DNA of 64,000 nt from Chryseomicrobium aureum (GCF_016909155.1 NZ_JAFBFG010000008.1:1-64000), one strand, 5' to 3'; shown: positions 29,407-41,991, numbered from the stretch's first letter. Made by a program: numbers and translations. Notes: generated by a model from the sequence alone, not told the origin.

Positions 29407-30525
29407 TTAACGTAAATATTCTTGAATGTTTGCCAAATGTTCGTCATATGTCACTGCAAAATGATTCGTCCCGGAAGGATCTGCTAAGAAGTATAAATAC
29501 TCAGAGCTTGATGGATCCATTGCTGCTTCAAGAGATGCTCGTCCAGCTCCCGCAATTGGACCAGGTGGCAATCCACGGTTGACATAGGTGTTATAAGGAT
29601 CTTGAACTTCAAGATCCGCATAGAGCACGCGGTCTTTGTGTTCACCTAGTGCGTAAAGAACTGTTGGATCTGTTTGAAGAGGCATATCGATTTCTAAGCG
29701 ATTATTGAATACGGAGGCAATCGTCTTACGGTCCGTTTGTGCAGTCGCTTCCTCTTCTAACAGCGAGGCAAACGTCAACAACCAATGGATGGACTGGCCA
29801 CGTTCAGCCAAAATCTCACGATAGGGTTGGATATTGTCTTGTGTACCTTGTAACATGGCGAAAGCAATGGTCTCCATACTTGGGTTTTCTTCATAGAATG
29901 GATACGTAGCGGGATACAAATATCCTTCAAGTGAGTAGCGAACGTTTTCTGCAACTATTTCATCTGTCAGCAAGTCTGGGAATTGTTGACGTGCAAGCTC
30001 GACAAATTCTTCACTAGTGACGAGTGCAAAGAAATCTTCTGCTGAATGATTGGTACGTGCTTCAATAACGTCTGCAATCTGTTCAAGAGTTAATCCTTCT
30101 GGTATGTTCATCGTGAACACAGGTTCTCTATAAATACGACCAGATTTTAAACTTTCAATCAATTCATCGGGAGTCATCGATTGTGTCAATGTATAGTCAC
30201 CGGCTTGAAAGTCGGATTCATTTTTAAATTTGACATAGTACTTGAAGATTCGCGCATCTCGAATGACATTATTGTCTTCAAGCGTTTGTGAAATTGTGTC
30301 AATACCAGAGCCGATTGGAATCGAGACAGCAATCGGGTCTTCATTTGTCTCGTCATACGGAGATAGACCATCTATAACGTAGTTATATGCAGAATATCCA
30401 CCGATTCCACCGACAATGAGTAAAATGAGTACGACAGCAAAGACAATTCGACGTACAATCTTCACTTCTTTCTTCTTTTCTTTCATTTTTTCAAACATAA
30501 TTTCTTTTTTACTTCCGTTTGGCAC
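29407..30525 (-). CDS. mltG: Endolytic murein transglycosylase MltG
   Basis: Membrane-bound lytic transglycosylase that cuts nascent glycan strands. About 372 residues with a basic cytoplasmic start, one membrane helix (RRIVFAVVLILLIVGGIGG), a LysM-like domain (residues 80-140) and the YceG catalytic domain. There the motif SLLEEEATAQTDRKTIASVFNNRL region carries the catalytic glutamate. GTG at 30525 is chosen because GGGGGAAG sits upstream; the open frame to 30621 runs through the preceding terminator. Confidence 0.93.
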   Translation of the reverse strand: MPNGSKKEIMFEKMKEKKKEVKIVRRIVFAVVLILLIVGGIGGYSAYNYVIDGLSPYDETNEDPIAVSIPIGSGIDTISQTLEDNNVIRDARIFKYYVKFKNESDFQAGDYTLTQSMTPDELIESLKSGRIYREPVFTMNIPEGLTLEQIADVIEARTNHSAEDFFALVTSEEFVELARQQFPDLLTDEIVAENVRYSLEGYLYPATYPFYEENPSMETIAFAMLQGTQDNIQPYREILAERGQSIHWLLTFASLLEEEATAQTDRKTIASVFNNRLEIDMPLQTDPTVLYALGEHKDRVLYADLEVQDPYNTYVNRGLPPGPIAGAGRASLEAAMDPSSSEYLYFLADPSGTNHFAVTYDEHLANIQEYLR

Positions 30526-30587
30526 TTGGGCTTCCCCCTTTATCTTCAAATAGTATACTAGAAAAGTCACAGAGGCGTCCACACATG

Positions 30588-30615
30588 AAAAAACCGCCTC
30601 TATATATAGAGACGG
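30588..30615 (-). terminator. Terminator of the yrzL-ruvX-yrzB unit
   Basis: CCGTCTCTATA pairs with TATAGAGGCGG (one G-U pair) and is followed by TTTTTTC on the minus strand. Confidence 0.85.
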
Positions 30616-30626
30616 CATCACTCCTA

Positions 30627-30938
30627 TTATTGTTCTTGAATTCCGTATTCGTCGTCTTCTTGCTCGTCCATAAATGCACCAAGCGTCTCTTCAATCATAT
30701 CCCATTCTTCATCCGTTTCGATTGGAAGAAGTTCGCCGTCCGTCCCGTCTTCTGAAGGAACGAATGAAGAAGCGTGGATCTCGATTTCTTCATTTTCATC
30801 TTCTGCATCTGCACCTACTGGGTAGTAAAGTACATAGGATTTTCCAAATTCATCTGATTCAAATGTTAGCAATACGTTACAAAGTTGCTCGTTGCCGTTT
30901 TCGTCAACGATTGTGATATGTTCTTGACCATGTTCCAT
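30627..30938 (-). CDS. yrzB: DUF1292 protein (YrzB)
   Basis: Small acidic protein of unknown function, about 103 residues, with the DUF1292 pattern ([20 protein letters not shown] near the start, YVLYYPVG in the middle, then an acidic tail). The ATG at 30938 is preferred over a GTG three codons upstream because of spacing to GAGGTG. It follows ruvX directly, a grouping with yrzL conserved across Firmicutes. Confidence 0.88.
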   Translation of the reverse strand: MEHGQEHITIVDENGNEQLCNVLLTFESDEFGKSYVLYYPVGADAEDENEEIEIHASSFVPSEDGTDGELLPIETDEEWDMIEETLGAFMDEQEDDEYGIQEQ

Positions 30939-30948
30939 TTTCTTCACC

Positions 30949-31368
30949 TCATCGATTTTTACTGTCTAAATATCCTTGAAGGATCATGACAGCCGCCATT
31001 TTGTCAATGACTTGCTTACGCTTTTTTCGGCTCACATCGGCGTCGATCAGCATGCGATCTGCAGCCATTGTCGTGAGTCGCTCATCCCATAATACTACAG
31101 GAAGATTGAATGTTTCTTTGATTAGCTCCGCAAAACGCTCACTAGCTTCAGCCCGTGGTCCGATGGTGTTGTTCATATTTTTCGGATATCCGATCACGAC
31201 TTCCGTCACAGTATACTCACGAATGAGTTCCGCTAATCGCTCAATACCGAACTCCTCGTTTTCTTCATGAATCTTAATCGTCTCGATTCCTTGCGCGGTC
31301 CACCCGAGGGCGTCACTGATTGCAACACCCACCGTACGTGTACCGACGTCTAAACCCATTTTACGCAT
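30949..31368 (-). CDS. ruvX: Putative Holliday junction resolvase / pre-16S rRNA nuclease (RuvX/YqgF)
   Basis: RNase H-fold nuclease, variously assigned to Holliday junction resolution or pre-16S rRNA 5'-end processing. [14 protein letters not shown] at the start, [15 protein letters not shown] near residue 60 and WDERLTT near 95 give the catalytic acidic residues. About 139 residues from the ATG at 31368, overlapping the end of yrzL by 8 bp. Confidence 0.93.
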   Translation of the reverse strand: MRKMGLDVGTRTVGVAISDALGWTAQGIETIKIHEENEEFGIERLAELIREYTVTEVVIGYPKNMNNTIGPRAEASERFAELIKETFNLPVVLWDERLTTMAADRMLIDADVSRKKRKQVIDKMAAVMILQGYLDSKNR

Positions 31369-31636
31369 CTTTGCCCTCATTTGTATGTCGGATATAGAAC
31401 CGAACTAGTTCTTCTAAAATTTCGTCACGCTCTAATTTGCGGATGACATTTCGGGCGTCTTGATGACGTGGAATATAAGCAGGATCTCCAGAAAGCAAAT
31501 ACCCAACGATTTGATTGACCGCGTTGTACCCTTTCTCTTCAAGCGCATCATGCACATGTAGCATGACGTGTTTGACATCCTCTTCCATTGATTCGTCTTG
31601 AACATTAAATTTCATTGTTTTGTCAAAGGAATCCAT
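31361..31636 (-). CDS. yrzL: IreB family regulatory phosphoprotein (YrzL, DUF965)
   Basis: Small regulatory protein family; the Enterococcus member IreB is phosphorylated by a PASTA Ser/Thr kinase. About 91 residues. The N-terminal [12 protein letters not shown] includes the conserved threonine region, followed by [18 protein letters not shown]. The ATG at 31636 follows AAGGGTG; ten residues of open frame upstream (to 31666) are rejected. Confidence 0.92.
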   Translation of the reverse strand: MDSFDKTMKFNVQDESMEEDVKHVMLHVHDALEEKGYNAVNQIVGYLLSGDPAYIPRHQDARNVIRKLERDEILEELVRFYIRHTNEGKDA

Positions 31637-31710
31637 AGTATTCAACACCCTTCCTGTACAACTCATGGAACTGTACTTTTAGTATACCCCATGACCGATG
31701 AAGAAGGAAC

Positions 31711-34338
31711 TTATTTCACTAGTTCGTCAATGGATTTGAGTGCGTCCTGGAGCTTCGAACCATCTTTCGCACCAGCCATAGCAAAGTCTGGACGTCCTCC
31801 ACCTTTTCCGCCACACAGTTCCGCCACATGCTTCGCGATGTTCCCCGCGTGCGCGCGTTCACCTGCGATATCTTTTGTCACACCCGCAGCAATCATGACT
31901 TTTTCACCTGCAACAGCACCTAGTACGACGACACCTGAAGCAAGTTTTTGTTTCAAATCATCGACGAGTTGACGCAATTGATTATTGTCCTTTGCTTCCA
32001 CTTTTGCAGTCAATACAGAAACACCATTGACGTCACGAACAAACGATAATAATTCTCCTGCTTGGTTGCTTGAAAGTTTAGCAGATAGTGAGCCATTTTC
32101 TTTTTGAAGGTTCTTCACTTCAGCAAGTAGTGCCTCTACTTTTGCTACAATTTCACGTGGTTGCGCTTTAATCAGAGCAGCAGCTTGTTGCAATCGTGCC
32201 TCTTCGTCTTTCATTACTTCGTAAGCAGCTTGTCCAGTGACCGCTTCAATGCGTCGTGTACCTGCTCCAATACCGCCTTCAGAGAGAATTTTGAATACAC
32301 CAATTTCAGCAGTTGAGGATACGTGACATCCTCCACACAGTTCTAATGAGTAATCACCCATCTCTACGACGCGTACGATGTCTCCATATTTTTCGCCGAA
32401 TAGTGCCATAGCCCCGCGTTGTTTTGCCTCATCGATTGAATGGAAACCTGTTATAACAGGTGTGGATTCCCAAATCTTCTCGTTCACAATGCGCTCCACC
32501 TGCTCAAGCTCTTCTTTCGTCGCTTGACCAAAGTGTGAGAAGTCAAAACGCAAACGGTCTGGTCCAACATAGGAACCCGCTTGGTTGACGTGTGTTCCTA
32601 AAACATCTTTCAATGCTTGGTGTAACAAGTGTGTTGCCGAGTGATTTTTAATAGTTTTTTGACGAAGTTCTGGATCTACTTCAGCCGTTACGTCCATACC
32701 CACTCGAAGTTCACCTGATTCGATGATCACCGAATGCAAGTTTTGTCCGTTTGGCGCTTTTTGCACATCTTTTACGCGTCCTAAGAAGTGATCGTTTGAA
32801 ATTTTCCCGATATCTGCGATTTGCCCACCACTTTCAGCGTAAAACGGAGTACGGTCTAGAACGAGCTTCACTTCATCGCCTTCAGTAGCTGATTCTACTT
32901 TATCCGCTCCTAGAACAAGTGTCGTGACTTTTCCAAGTGTCTTCAGTTGATCGTAGCCAATGAATTCACTGTCGTCGTGAATTGACGCAAAGACTTCGGA
33001 CTGCACTTGCATAGAATCTACATTTTGACGCGCTGCACGTGCACGACTGCGCTGGCCTTCCATTTCACTTTCAAAGCCTGGGCGATCAATTGTCATACCT
33101 GCTTCCTCAGCATACTCCTCTGTAAGTTCTACAGGGAAGCCATACGTATCATACAGTGCGAATACTGTCGCCCCTGGTACAACTGTTGAGCCTTGCGTTT
33201 GCTGTTCTGTGACAGCACGAGACAAGATGGACAAGCCGTCTGCCAATGTTTCATGGAAACGTTCTTCTTCTGTCTTGATTACGCGCATGATAAATGCTTC
33301 TTTTTGTTTCACTTCTGGGTAGAATACTTCCATCAACTCGCCGACTACTGGTACAAGTTCAAACAAGAATGGCTTCTCAATGCCTAGTTGTTTTGCAAAT
33401 CGAACTGCACGACGCAGTAAGCGACGAAGAACATACCCGCGTCCCTCATTTGATGGAAGCGCACCATCTCCAATGGCGAATGCTACTGTGCGAATATGGT
33501 CAGCGATGACTTTGAACGCCACGTCTTTGTCTTTCGATTCTCCGTACTTCTGACCGCTGATCTGTTCCGTTTGCTGAATGATCGGCATGAACAAGTCTGT
33601 ATCAAAGTTAGTTGGTACGTCTTGCACAACCGATGCCATACGCTCAAGCCCCATACCTGTATCGATGTTTTGTTTTGGAAGTGGCGTATATGTGTGGTCA
33701 GGATTATGATTGAACTGAGAAAATACCAAGTTCCAAATTTCTAAATAACGTTCGTTCTCTCCACCCGGATACAATTCTGGATCTTCAAGATCATTTCCAT
33801 ACTGCTCTCCGCGGTCGTAGAAAATTTCAGAGTTTGGTCCACTCGGGCCTTCTCCAATATCCCAGAAGTTCCCTTCTAATCGAATAATGCGCGCTTCTGG
33901 AACGCCAACTTCATCTTTCCAAATCGCATACGCTTCTTCATCCTCGGGGTGAACGGTAACAGATAGCAGTTCCGGATCAAAGCCCATCCATTTTTTGTCC
34001 GTCAAAAACTCCCAAGCATAATGAATTGCTTCTTTTTTAAAGTAGTCACCAATCGAAAAGTTCCCAAGCATCTCAAAGAAAGTGTGGTGGCGCGCAGTCT
34101 TTCCGACATTCTCAATATCATTTGTACGAATTGATTTCTGTGCATTTGTGATACGTGGATTTTCCGGAACGACTCGGCCATCAAAATATTTCTTCAGTGT
34201 CGCGACACCTGAGTTAATCCATAAAAGTGACGGATCATTGATTGGAACAAGCGGTGCACTCGGCTCTACTTGGTGCCCCTTTTCAATAAAAAATTCAAGA
34301 TACAGTCTGCGGATATCATTTCCTGAAAGTTGTTTCAT
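31711..34338 (-). CDS. alaS: Alanine--tRNA ligase
   Basis: Class II synthetase that charges tRNA-Ala. The catalytic domain has [12 protein letters not shown] (motif 2 region, about residues 75-86), and the editing domain carries the zinc motif [11 protein letters not shown] plus the CGGCHV segment near residue 665. A coiled coil and C-Ala domain ending in [14 protein letters not shown] follow. 875 residues, full length. Expression is expected to be controlled by the T-box leader directly upstream. Confidence 0.98.
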   Translation of the reverse strand: MKQLSGNDIRRLYLEFFIEKGHQVEPSAPLVPINDPSLLWINSGVATLKKYFDGRVVPENPRITNAQKSIRTNDIENVGKTARHHTFFEMLGNFSIGDYFKKEAIHYAWEFLTDKKWMGFDPELLSVTVHPEDEEAYAIWKDEVGVPEARIIRLEGNFWDIGEGPSGPNSEIFYDRGEQYGNDLEDPELYPGGENERYLEIWNLVFSQFNHNPDHTYTPLPKQNIDTGMGLERMASVVQDVPTNFDTDLFMPIIQQTEQISGQKYGESKDKDVAFKVIADHIRTVAFAIGDGALPSNEGRGYVLRRLLRRAVRFAKQLGIEKPFLFELVPVVGELMEVFYPEVKQKEAFIMRVIKTEEERFHETLADGLSILSRAVTEQQTQGSTVVPGATVFALYDTYGFPVELTEEYAEEAGMTIDRPGFESEMEGQRSRARAARQNVDSMQVQSEVFASIHDDSEFIGYDQLKTLGKVTTLVLGADKVESATEGDEVKLVLDRTPFYAESGGQIADIGKISNDHFLGRVKDVQKAPNGQNLHSVIIESGELRVGMDVTAEVDPELRQKTIKNHSATHLLHQALKDVLGTHVNQAGSYVGPDRLRFDFSHFGQATKEELEQVERIVNEKIWESTPVITGFHSIDEAKQRGAMALFGEKYGDIVRVVEMGDYSLELCGGCHVSSTAEIGVFKILSEGGIGAGTRRIEAVTGQAAYEVMKDEEARLQQAAALIKAQPREIVAKVEALLAEVKNLQKENGSLSAKLSSNQAGELLSFVRDVNGVSVLTAKVEAKDNNQLRQLVDDLKQKLASGVVVLGAVAGEKVMIAAGVTKDIAGERAHAGNIAKHVAELCGGKGGGRPDFAMAGAKDGSKLQDALKSIDELVK

Positions 34339-34344
34339 ACGTGT

Positions 34345-34606
34345 TCCTCCTTAAATTTTCCAGACGAAAAAAGAAAAAGCCTTCATCCCCAAAGGGACGA
34401 AAGCTTAGCATTCGCGGTACCACCCTAAGTTGCAAAGGAGTCCTTTGCATCTCAAAATGCCGTAACGTGGCGGACGGCAGGGTTTGCCTGCACTCGGAAG
34501 TAGCTTTCCTGACCCGTCGTTCGGAAGCTCTTGCAGCCGAGGAACTTCTTTCTATACCGGAAGAATCAGTACTCTTTTCGTCATCGTGTTTCGTATTCTG
34601 CCTTCA
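34345..34606 (-). promoter_or_regulatory. T-box riboswitch of alaS
   Basis: A roughly 260-nt leader with the T-box/antiterminator sequence TTAGGGTGGTACCGCG at 34430-34413, which pairs with the uncharged tRNA 3' end. The competing terminator (TTTCGTCCC-TTTG-GGGATGAAG then TTTTTCTTTTTTC) lies at 34366-34403. A GCU in GAAAGCTAC (34504-34502) is a likely alanine specifier, though GGCTGC near 34538 is an alternative I cannot exclude. AAGGAGG for alaS follows. Confidence 0.93.
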
Positions 34607-34635
34607 TCATACAAAAGGTGTGCATCAACTGTCAA
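34606..34635 (-). promoter_or_regulatory. Promoter of the alaS T-box transcript
   Basis: TTGACA (34635-34630) and TATGAT (34611-34606) are separated by 18 bases on the minus strand. The -35 box lies just beyond the recD2 stop region, so recD2's last codons abut the alaS promoter. Confidence 0.85.
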
Positions 34636-37006
34636 CGTCTTGGGTCATAAATTGATGTGGTGTAATTCCCTCCATACCAATCATCGGATTGATGGAAAGG
34701 AGTGTATCTTCCGTCAACTCATACGTTTGTCCTTCGACAGGTTCCATTGGCTCGGCTTCAGGAGACAGTCGCTCAATCAATGTTGTGAACCGTAAGTTGT
34801 CATCATTGCGTTCGATTCCGATTTGGAATGCTTGTGGATCTCCGCATAAAATCAAGTAGTTTTTCGCGCGTGTAATAGCTGTATAGAGAAGATTGCGTCG
34901 TAGCATTTTCATATATCCACGTGTAATCGGCAAGATGACCATCGAGAACTCACTGCCCTGAGATTTATGAACGGAACAACAGTACGCAAGCGTTAATTGG
35001 CCAAGATCGGATTTTTCATACGTCACTTCAATTCCATCAAAGGAAACGATCATAAGCTCTTTTTTCTCTACATTTTCGTTCGCTTTGAAAATACTGATGA
35101 CTTCCCCCATATCCCCGTTAAATACATTCGATTCCGGTTGATTGACGAGTTGAAGCACTTTATCTCCGATACGGTATACAGCATCTCCAAATACCATTTC
35201 TTTTCGCGTACCATCTGGGTTGGCGTTGACCATTTCTTGAATCATTTTATTGAGCGCATCAATGCCAGCAGGTCCTCTATACATCGGCGCTAATACTTGA
35301 AGGTCCCGAATGGTGAATCCTTTCGCGAGTGCACTGGAGACGACCTGTTCGACGACTTTCGGAATTTGGTCCGCGGACGCTGGTATGAACGAACGGTCTT
35401 TCGTTTTAGAGAGCAAATCTTGCGTCGTCTTCCCAGATTTCATCGCATGGGCTAACTCAATGATCGACGACCCGTCTGCTTGGCGATAAATGTCTTGAAG
35501 TTCAACAACAGGCAGGCGTCCACTAGCAAGTAGATCTTTTAAAACTTGTCCCGGCCCTACAGGTGGAAGCTGGTCTTGGTCCCCAACTAGGACGACCTGT
35601 GAAGTTTCTGGAATAGCACGAAGGAGTTGATGTGCAAGCCAGCAATCAAGCATTGACGTCTCATCAATAATAATAAGACTTGCTTCGACCGGTCGCCCTT
35701 CTGTGTCTTCCGTGTCCTGTCCGGTAAAGCCAAGCAACCGATGAATCGTCATCGCGGGAAGTCCCGTGGATTCACTCAGCCGCTTGGCAGCCCGTCCGGT
35801 CGGCGCCGCCAATGCAATCGGGAACGGCTTGCCTTCTTTCGCCCATTCTTTAGGGTCCAGTGATAAACCGTTGAGGTCTGCATACAGTTCGACGATGGCG
35901 CGAACGACCGTCGTTTTCCCCGTTCCAGGTCCACCTGTCAGAATCGAAATTTGATTGTTAAGCGCCATTTCAATCGCTTTTCGTTGAGTAGGTGCATAGG
36001 TTACACCAAAGTCCGCTTCAATCGAAGACAACGATTCGTTAATCAACTTCTTTTTAAAGCCTTTGAATTTCGCTTGTACAAGACGTTCTGTTTTCGTTGC
36101 GATTCCAACTTCTGAAAAGTAGAGCGACGGCATATACACACGGTTCTGCTCAACGACGACTTTACTCTCTTCCCCAAGCTCTATCACAGCTTTTGCAAGT
36201 GCGTCATACTCTATCTCAACTGCTTGCGATTTTTCGAGAAGTTGTTTCACATCCTCTAGCAATTGGTCAGTTGGGACAAAAATGTGCCCTTCTGATAAAG
36301 ATGCCTGATTTAAAAGATACAAGATTCCCGCCTTCATGCGGTCCATATGACTGCCTTCGATTCCGAGTTGTGACCCGAGTTCATCTGCCCGACCAAAGCC
36401 GACCCCTTCTACATCTTCAATGAGACGGTAGGGATTGTCGTTTAATTTTTCAAGCGTTTCTTCTCGGTAGTTTTGGTAAATTTTCATAGACAACTGTGGA
36501 CCGAAGCCCCATTCATTGAGTTGTACCATGATGCGTTCCATCCCGTGATTCTGTTGCAAGCCGTTTATAATAGTATCCCGTTTTTCTTTTGTCAGTCGAG
36601 GAATCGTCTTTAAAACATCTGGAGAATCCAATATTTTTTGGAGCGCATTTTCGCCGAGCTTTTTGACAATTGTCTGCGCGGTTTTAGGACCAATACCCGG
36701 AAACAGATCGGATGACAAATAATGCACGACGCCTTTTACGGAATCTGGTTTGTCCCGGACAAATGTATCCACAGCAAATTGTTGTCCGTACCTCGGATGA
36801 TTTTTTAATTGCCCATAAAATGTATAACTTTCGTCTGTCGATAGTTTTGGAAAATAGCCGACTATAATTCCTTCTTTATCGGTATATGTAGTGTTTGTCG
36901 ATTTGATTTTCACTTTCAAAATCGAGTACAGATTATCTTCATTATGAAAAATGGAGACAATCGGCCGACCCGAAACAAACAATTTGTCCTCATTTCGTTC
37001 CGTCAT
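34625..37006 (-). CDS. recD2: ATP-dependent DNA helicase RecD2 (YrrC)
   Basis: 5'-3' SF1 helicase involved in replication fork and mismatch-related repair, acting without RecBC. The N-terminal OB-like and helix-hairpin-helix regions (PGIGPKTAQTIVKKLG near 100) precede helicase motif I GGPGTGKTT (near 355), motif II DETSMLD and motif III GDQDQLPPVGPG. The C-terminal motifs LAYCCSVHKSQGSEF and LLYTAITRAKN close the protein. 793 residues. GGAG sits ahead of the ATG. Confidence 0.95.
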   Translation of the reverse strand: MTERNEDKLFVSGRPIVSIFHNEDNLYSILKVKIKSTNTTYTDKEGIIVGYFPKLSTDESYTFYGQLKNHPRYGQQFAVDTFVRDKPDSVKGVVHYLSSDLFPGIGPKTAQTIVKKLGENALQKILDSPDVLKTIPRLTKEKRDTIINGLQQNHGMERIMVQLNEWGFGPQLSMKIYQNYREETLEKLNDNPYRLIEDVEGVGFGRADELGSQLGIEGSHMDRMKAGILYLLNQASLSEGHIFVPTDQLLEDVKQLLEKSQAVEIEYDALAKAVIELGEESKVVVEQNRVYMPSLYFSEVGIATKTERLVQAKFKGFKKKLINESLSSIEADFGVTYAPTQRKAIEMALNNQISILTGGPGTGKTTVVRAIVELYADLNGLSLDPKEWAKEGKPFPIALAAPTGRAAKRLSESTGLPAMTIHRLLGFTGQDTEDTEGRPVEASLIIIDETSMLDCWLAHQLLRAIPETSQVVLVGDQDQLPPVGPGQVLKDLLASGRLPVVELQDIYRQADGSSIIELAHAMKSGKTTQDLLSKTKDRSFIPASADQIPKVVEQVVSSALAKGFTIRDLQVLAPMYRGPAGIDALNKMIQEMVNANPDGTRKEMVFGDAVYRIGDKVLQLVNQPESNVFNGDMGEVISIFKANENVEKKELMIVSFDGIEVTYEKSDLGQLTLAYCCSVHKSQGSEFSMVILPITRGYMKMLRRNLLYTAITRAKNYLILCGDPQAFQIGIERNDDNLRFTTLIERLSPEAEPMEPVEGQTYELTEDTLLSINPMIGMEGITPHQFMTQDVDS

Positions 37007-37022
37007 CCGATCGCCTCCAGTA

Positions 37023-37679
37023 TTAGTTTCGTAATCGAATCATGTCCGCCATGTAGCGAGCTTGATCGTAATTTGGTTCGATTTCAAGAGCCTTATCTAA
37101 ATGATGTAGTGCTGGCTCTGGGTCTTCTTGAGTAAGTGCAAAAAGAACACCCAAATTGTAATGGGCATCTGCATGCTCCGGGTTTTCTTCAAGCAACTGT
37201 TCAAGTAGAGGCTTCGCTTCAGCAAATAATTCATTGGATGCAAGTAAGATGGCGTAATGTAGCGTGATTTCCGCATCTTCTAGTGCGAGTTCATGAGCAC
37301 GCTGCGCATATGGCAGTGCAAGCTTTCGCTCATCTGTCATTTGAAGAGATTTTGAAAGCATGTAATGCCCGTCAGCACCCTCTAAGTTTGCACGGATTGC
37401 CCGCTCGTATAGTTTTGCCGCTTCTTCAAATCGTTCTTGATTGTAATAGAGATTTGCAAGACCGTAATAAGCCGTTGCTGCTTGTTCATTCAAAGTCAGT
37501 GCTTTTTGAAAAAATCGCTCAGCTCGCTCAGCATCATTCATGATGGCTAAAAGATTCCCGAAATTGATATACCCTACTTCATTTTCAGGCTCTTGTTCAA
37601 TCGCTTGTGTAAAAGCTTTCGCTGCTTCTTCATAATCTCCTGTATGCATCGCGTGGATGCCTGTCTCATTCCAGTTCAT
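37023..37679 (-). CDS. yrrB: Tetratricopeptide repeat protein (YrrB)
   Basis: 218 residues built of about six TPR units, each of about 34 residues, with the usual A-x-x-Y/F-G-N/L and N-P-E boundaries (for example AATAYYGLANLYYNQERFEEA). TPR repeats mediate protein-protein contacts; the partner is unknown. It lies between mnmA and recD2, and by position is YrrB. Confidence 0.9.
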   Translation of the reverse strand: MNWNETGIHAMHTGDYEEAAKAFTQAIEQEPENEVGYINFGNLLAIMNDAERAERFFQKALTLNEQAATAYYGLANLYYNQERFEEAAKLYERAIRANLEGADGHYMLSKSLQMTDERKLALPYAQRAHELALEDAEITLHYAILLASNELFAEAKPLLEQLLEENPEHADAHYNLGVLFALTQEDPEPALHHLDKALEIEPNYDQARYMADMIRLRN

Positions 37680-37686
37680 CGTTTCC

Positions 37687-39956
<2,270 letters not shown>

Positions 39957-39968
39957 TATAAATCTCTC

Positions 39969-40391
39969 CTAAATATAAAACATATATGCGTCCGAAGTGA
40001 AAGGATCATCTGAGTGATCAGCCAAGTCGCGAATTGTCGTGGTATCTAATACATTCTTAACTGCATCACGAATACGAATCCATAGTTCACGTTGTGCAGG
40101 TGCTTCGTCTTCAATTCCTTCTACAGGTTGAATCGGTCCTTCAAGTACGCGAATCACGTCTCCCGCTGTAATTTCTTCGGAAGGTTTTGCTAATTTATAG
40201 CCTCCGTAGGCTCCTCGCACACTCTTTACAAGTCCTGAATTGCGAAGTGGTGAAACGATTTGCTCTAAGTAGGCTTCTGATAAATCATTGTCTGCTGCAA
40301 TCTGACGCAGAGAAAGTGGTTTTTCGCCTTCATTTTTGGCTAATTCAATCATGATTGTGAGACCATAGCGGCCCTTAGTCGAGATTTTCAT
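39969..40391 (-). CDS. cymR: Rrf2-family cysteine metabolism repressor CymR
   Basis: Rrf2 winged-helix regulator. About 140 residues, starting MKISTKGRYGLTIMIELA, with the recognition helix in LSEAYLEQIVSPLRNSGLVKS and the YGGYKL wing. It has no cysteines in the segment where IscR binds its Fe-S cluster, and the ELWIRIRDAV...YMFYI C-terminus matches CymR, the repressor of sulfur/cysteine uptake that acts with CysK. Transcribed ahead of the desulfurase gene, divergent from rarA. Confidence 0.93.
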   Translation of the reverse strand: MKISTKGRYGLTIMIELAKNEGEKPLSLRQIAADNDLSEAYLEQIVSPLRNSGLVKSVRGAYGGYKLAKPSEEITAGDVIRVLEGPIQPVEGIEDEAPAQRELWIRIRDAVKNVLDTTTIRDLADHSDDPFTSDAYMFYI

Positions 40392-40432
40392 CTCTTTACA
40401 CCGTCCGTTCATAAGTTAACTTTTCCGCTACA

Positions 40433-40441
40433 AGTATAGCA
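40433..40441 (-). promoter_or_regulatory. Extended -10 promoter of cymR
   Basis: The minus strand reads TGCTATACT (an extended -10, TATACT at 40438-40433), about 40 bases ahead of the cymR ATG; the -35 region is poor. Confidence 0.5.
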
Positions 40442-40525
40442 TAATCTGCAATGGTTTTTCGATGAAATGAGCTGTACGTTCTGGTACACTAAAAAGTACA
40501 GATGTTCGATAAAGGAGGGACGATT

Positions 40526-41812
40526 ATGCCATCAGGTGAACCACTTGCCTTTCGAATGCGTCCGAAAAAAATTGAAGAGATTGTCGGACAACAAGAAATC
40601 ATTGGCCCGTCTACCGGCCTCTATCAAATGATTCGCAATGGGCATGTGCCGTCCATGCTTCTTTATGGTGAACCCGGAATCGGGAAGACGTCTCTTGCCT
40701 ATGCAATCGCAGGTTCGTCCGATTTACCATTCATTGCACTAAATGCTACGACTTCCGGTAAAAAAGATATTGAAGATGTCGTGAAAGAATCCCGACTTAC
40801 CGGAAAAGTCTTACTATTTCTAGACGAAATCCACCGGTTCAATAAACTGCAACAAGATACCCTGCTTCCCCACGTGGAAAACGGGTCGATTGTTTTGATT
40901 GGTGCCACAACAGAAAATCCGTATCATGATGTCAATCCAGCAATCCGATCACGTTGTGGTGAAATCAAACAATTGAAACGAATCGAAAGCAGCGATATGG
41001 AAGTACTTTTAAACCGAGCACTTGAAGATTCGGAGCGAGGGTTAGGTAAATTATCAATAGCCATTACACCCGAACAAGTGACGCAAATTGCAGAAGGTTC
41101 AAACGGGGATGCTCGCAAAGCTTTGACATTACTAGAATCGATTGTCGAAGCATCGGATGAAGAAGATGGAAAAATCGTGGTGGAAGATGCCCTCGTCTCT
41201 CAACTTGTGTCGCGCATTGGCGTGTTTGGAGATAAAAAAGGCAGTCATTTTTATAATTTATTGTCCGCTCTTCAAAAATCCATCCGCGGAAGTGACACGG
41301 ATGCAGCGCTCTATTACACGGCCCACTTACTTGAAAGTGGTGACCTGGTGGCGTTCTCTCGACGACTACTCGTCATTGCTTATGAAGATATCGGCCTTGC
41401 CAATCCTGCTGTGGGTCCACAAGTTTTAGCAGCGATTCAGTCAGCTGAGCGATTGGGATTACCAGAAGCGCGTATACCACTCGCGAACGCGGTTGTTTTA
41501 TTATGTTTATCGGAGAAGTCAAATTCCGCTTACAAGGCGCTTGATGCCGCGATAGCTGCTATTCACGCAGGAAAAACTGGCGACATTCCGATGCATTTGC
41601 GTGATGCGCATTACGGTGGTGCTGCGACTCTTGGCCATGTCGGGTATCAGTATCCACATGATACGAAAGTCGGCTCGTTTGGTGGTTGGGTAGATCAAAC
41701 GTATTTGCCAGAGAAATTGGTCGGCACACAGTATTACGAGCCAATCGATGCCGGCGAAGAGAAACGTCTGGCATCTATTTACCGCAAGTTGGAGAGTTTT
41801 AAGAAGAAATAG
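40526..41812 (+). CDS. rarA: Replication-associated recombination protein RarA (MgsA)
   Basis: AAA+ ATPase related to clamp loaders that acts at stalled replication forks. Walker A GEPGIGKTSLAYA is near residue 48, Walker B FLDEIHRFNK is near 95, sensor 1 is GATTENP, and the C-terminal tetramerisation domain includes SHFYNLLSALQKSIRGSD. About 428 residues. The ATG at 40526 has AAAGGAGG 9 bases ahead; the ATG at 40502 is too early relative to it. Single-gene unit, divergent from cymR. Confidence 0.95.
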   Translation: MPSGEPLAFRMRPKKIEEIVGQQEIIGPSTGLYQMIRNGHVPSMLLYGEPGIGKTSLAYAIAGSSDLPFIALNATTSGKKDIEDVVKESRLTGKVLLFLDEIHRFNKLQQDTLLPHVENGSIVLIGATTENPYHDVNPAIRSRCGEIKQLKRIESSDMEVLLNRALEDSERGLGKLSIAITPEQVTQIAEGSNGDARKALTLLESIVEASDEEDGKIVVEDALVSQLVSRIGVFGDKKGSHFYNLLSALQKSIRGSDTDAALYYTAHLLESGDLVAFSRRLLVIAYEDIGLANPAVGPQVLAAIQSAERLGLPEARIPLANAVVLLCLSEKSNSAYKALDAAIAAIHAGKTGDIPMHLRDAHYGGAATLGHVGYQYPHDTKVGSFGGWVDQTYLPEKLVGTQYYEPIDAGEEKRLASIYRKLESFKKK

Positions 41813-41822
41813 ATTAGAAATT

Positions 41823-41857
41823 AGCAGCATACACGATTTAGTGTGCGCTGTTTTTTG
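41823..41857 (+). terminator. Terminator of rarA
   Basis: CAGCATACAC pairs with GTGTGCGCTG (one mismatch and one G-U pair) and is followed by TTTTTTG. Confidence 0.7.
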
Positions 41858-41887
41858 ATTTTCTTGGGTCGAGCGACCGTTCATCGG

Positions 41888-41972
41888 CTGAAAGTGGAAT
41901 TTGTTCTACCGAAACCGGAATTTATTCTACCGGATTTAAATTTGTTCTACCGAAGTCGTATTATGGAAACTA
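41888..41972 (+). repeat. 21-bp-period tandem array with TATTATGGAAACTA tail, locus 1
   Basis: Three units of 20-21 bp share ATTTGTTCTACCG or ATTTATTCTACCG (core TTCTACCG starting at 41904, 41925 and 41945). They are followed at 41959-41972 by TATTATGGAAACTA. The array lies between the convergent genes rarA and tcdA. Not a known mobile element to me. Confidence 0.85.
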
Positions 41973-41991
41973 AATCACTGGAATCTTAAAA

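Noticed and set aside
34345-34620. Small plus-strand proteins in the alaS leader
   Set aside because: The region is fully explained by the T-box riboswitch on the opposite strand.
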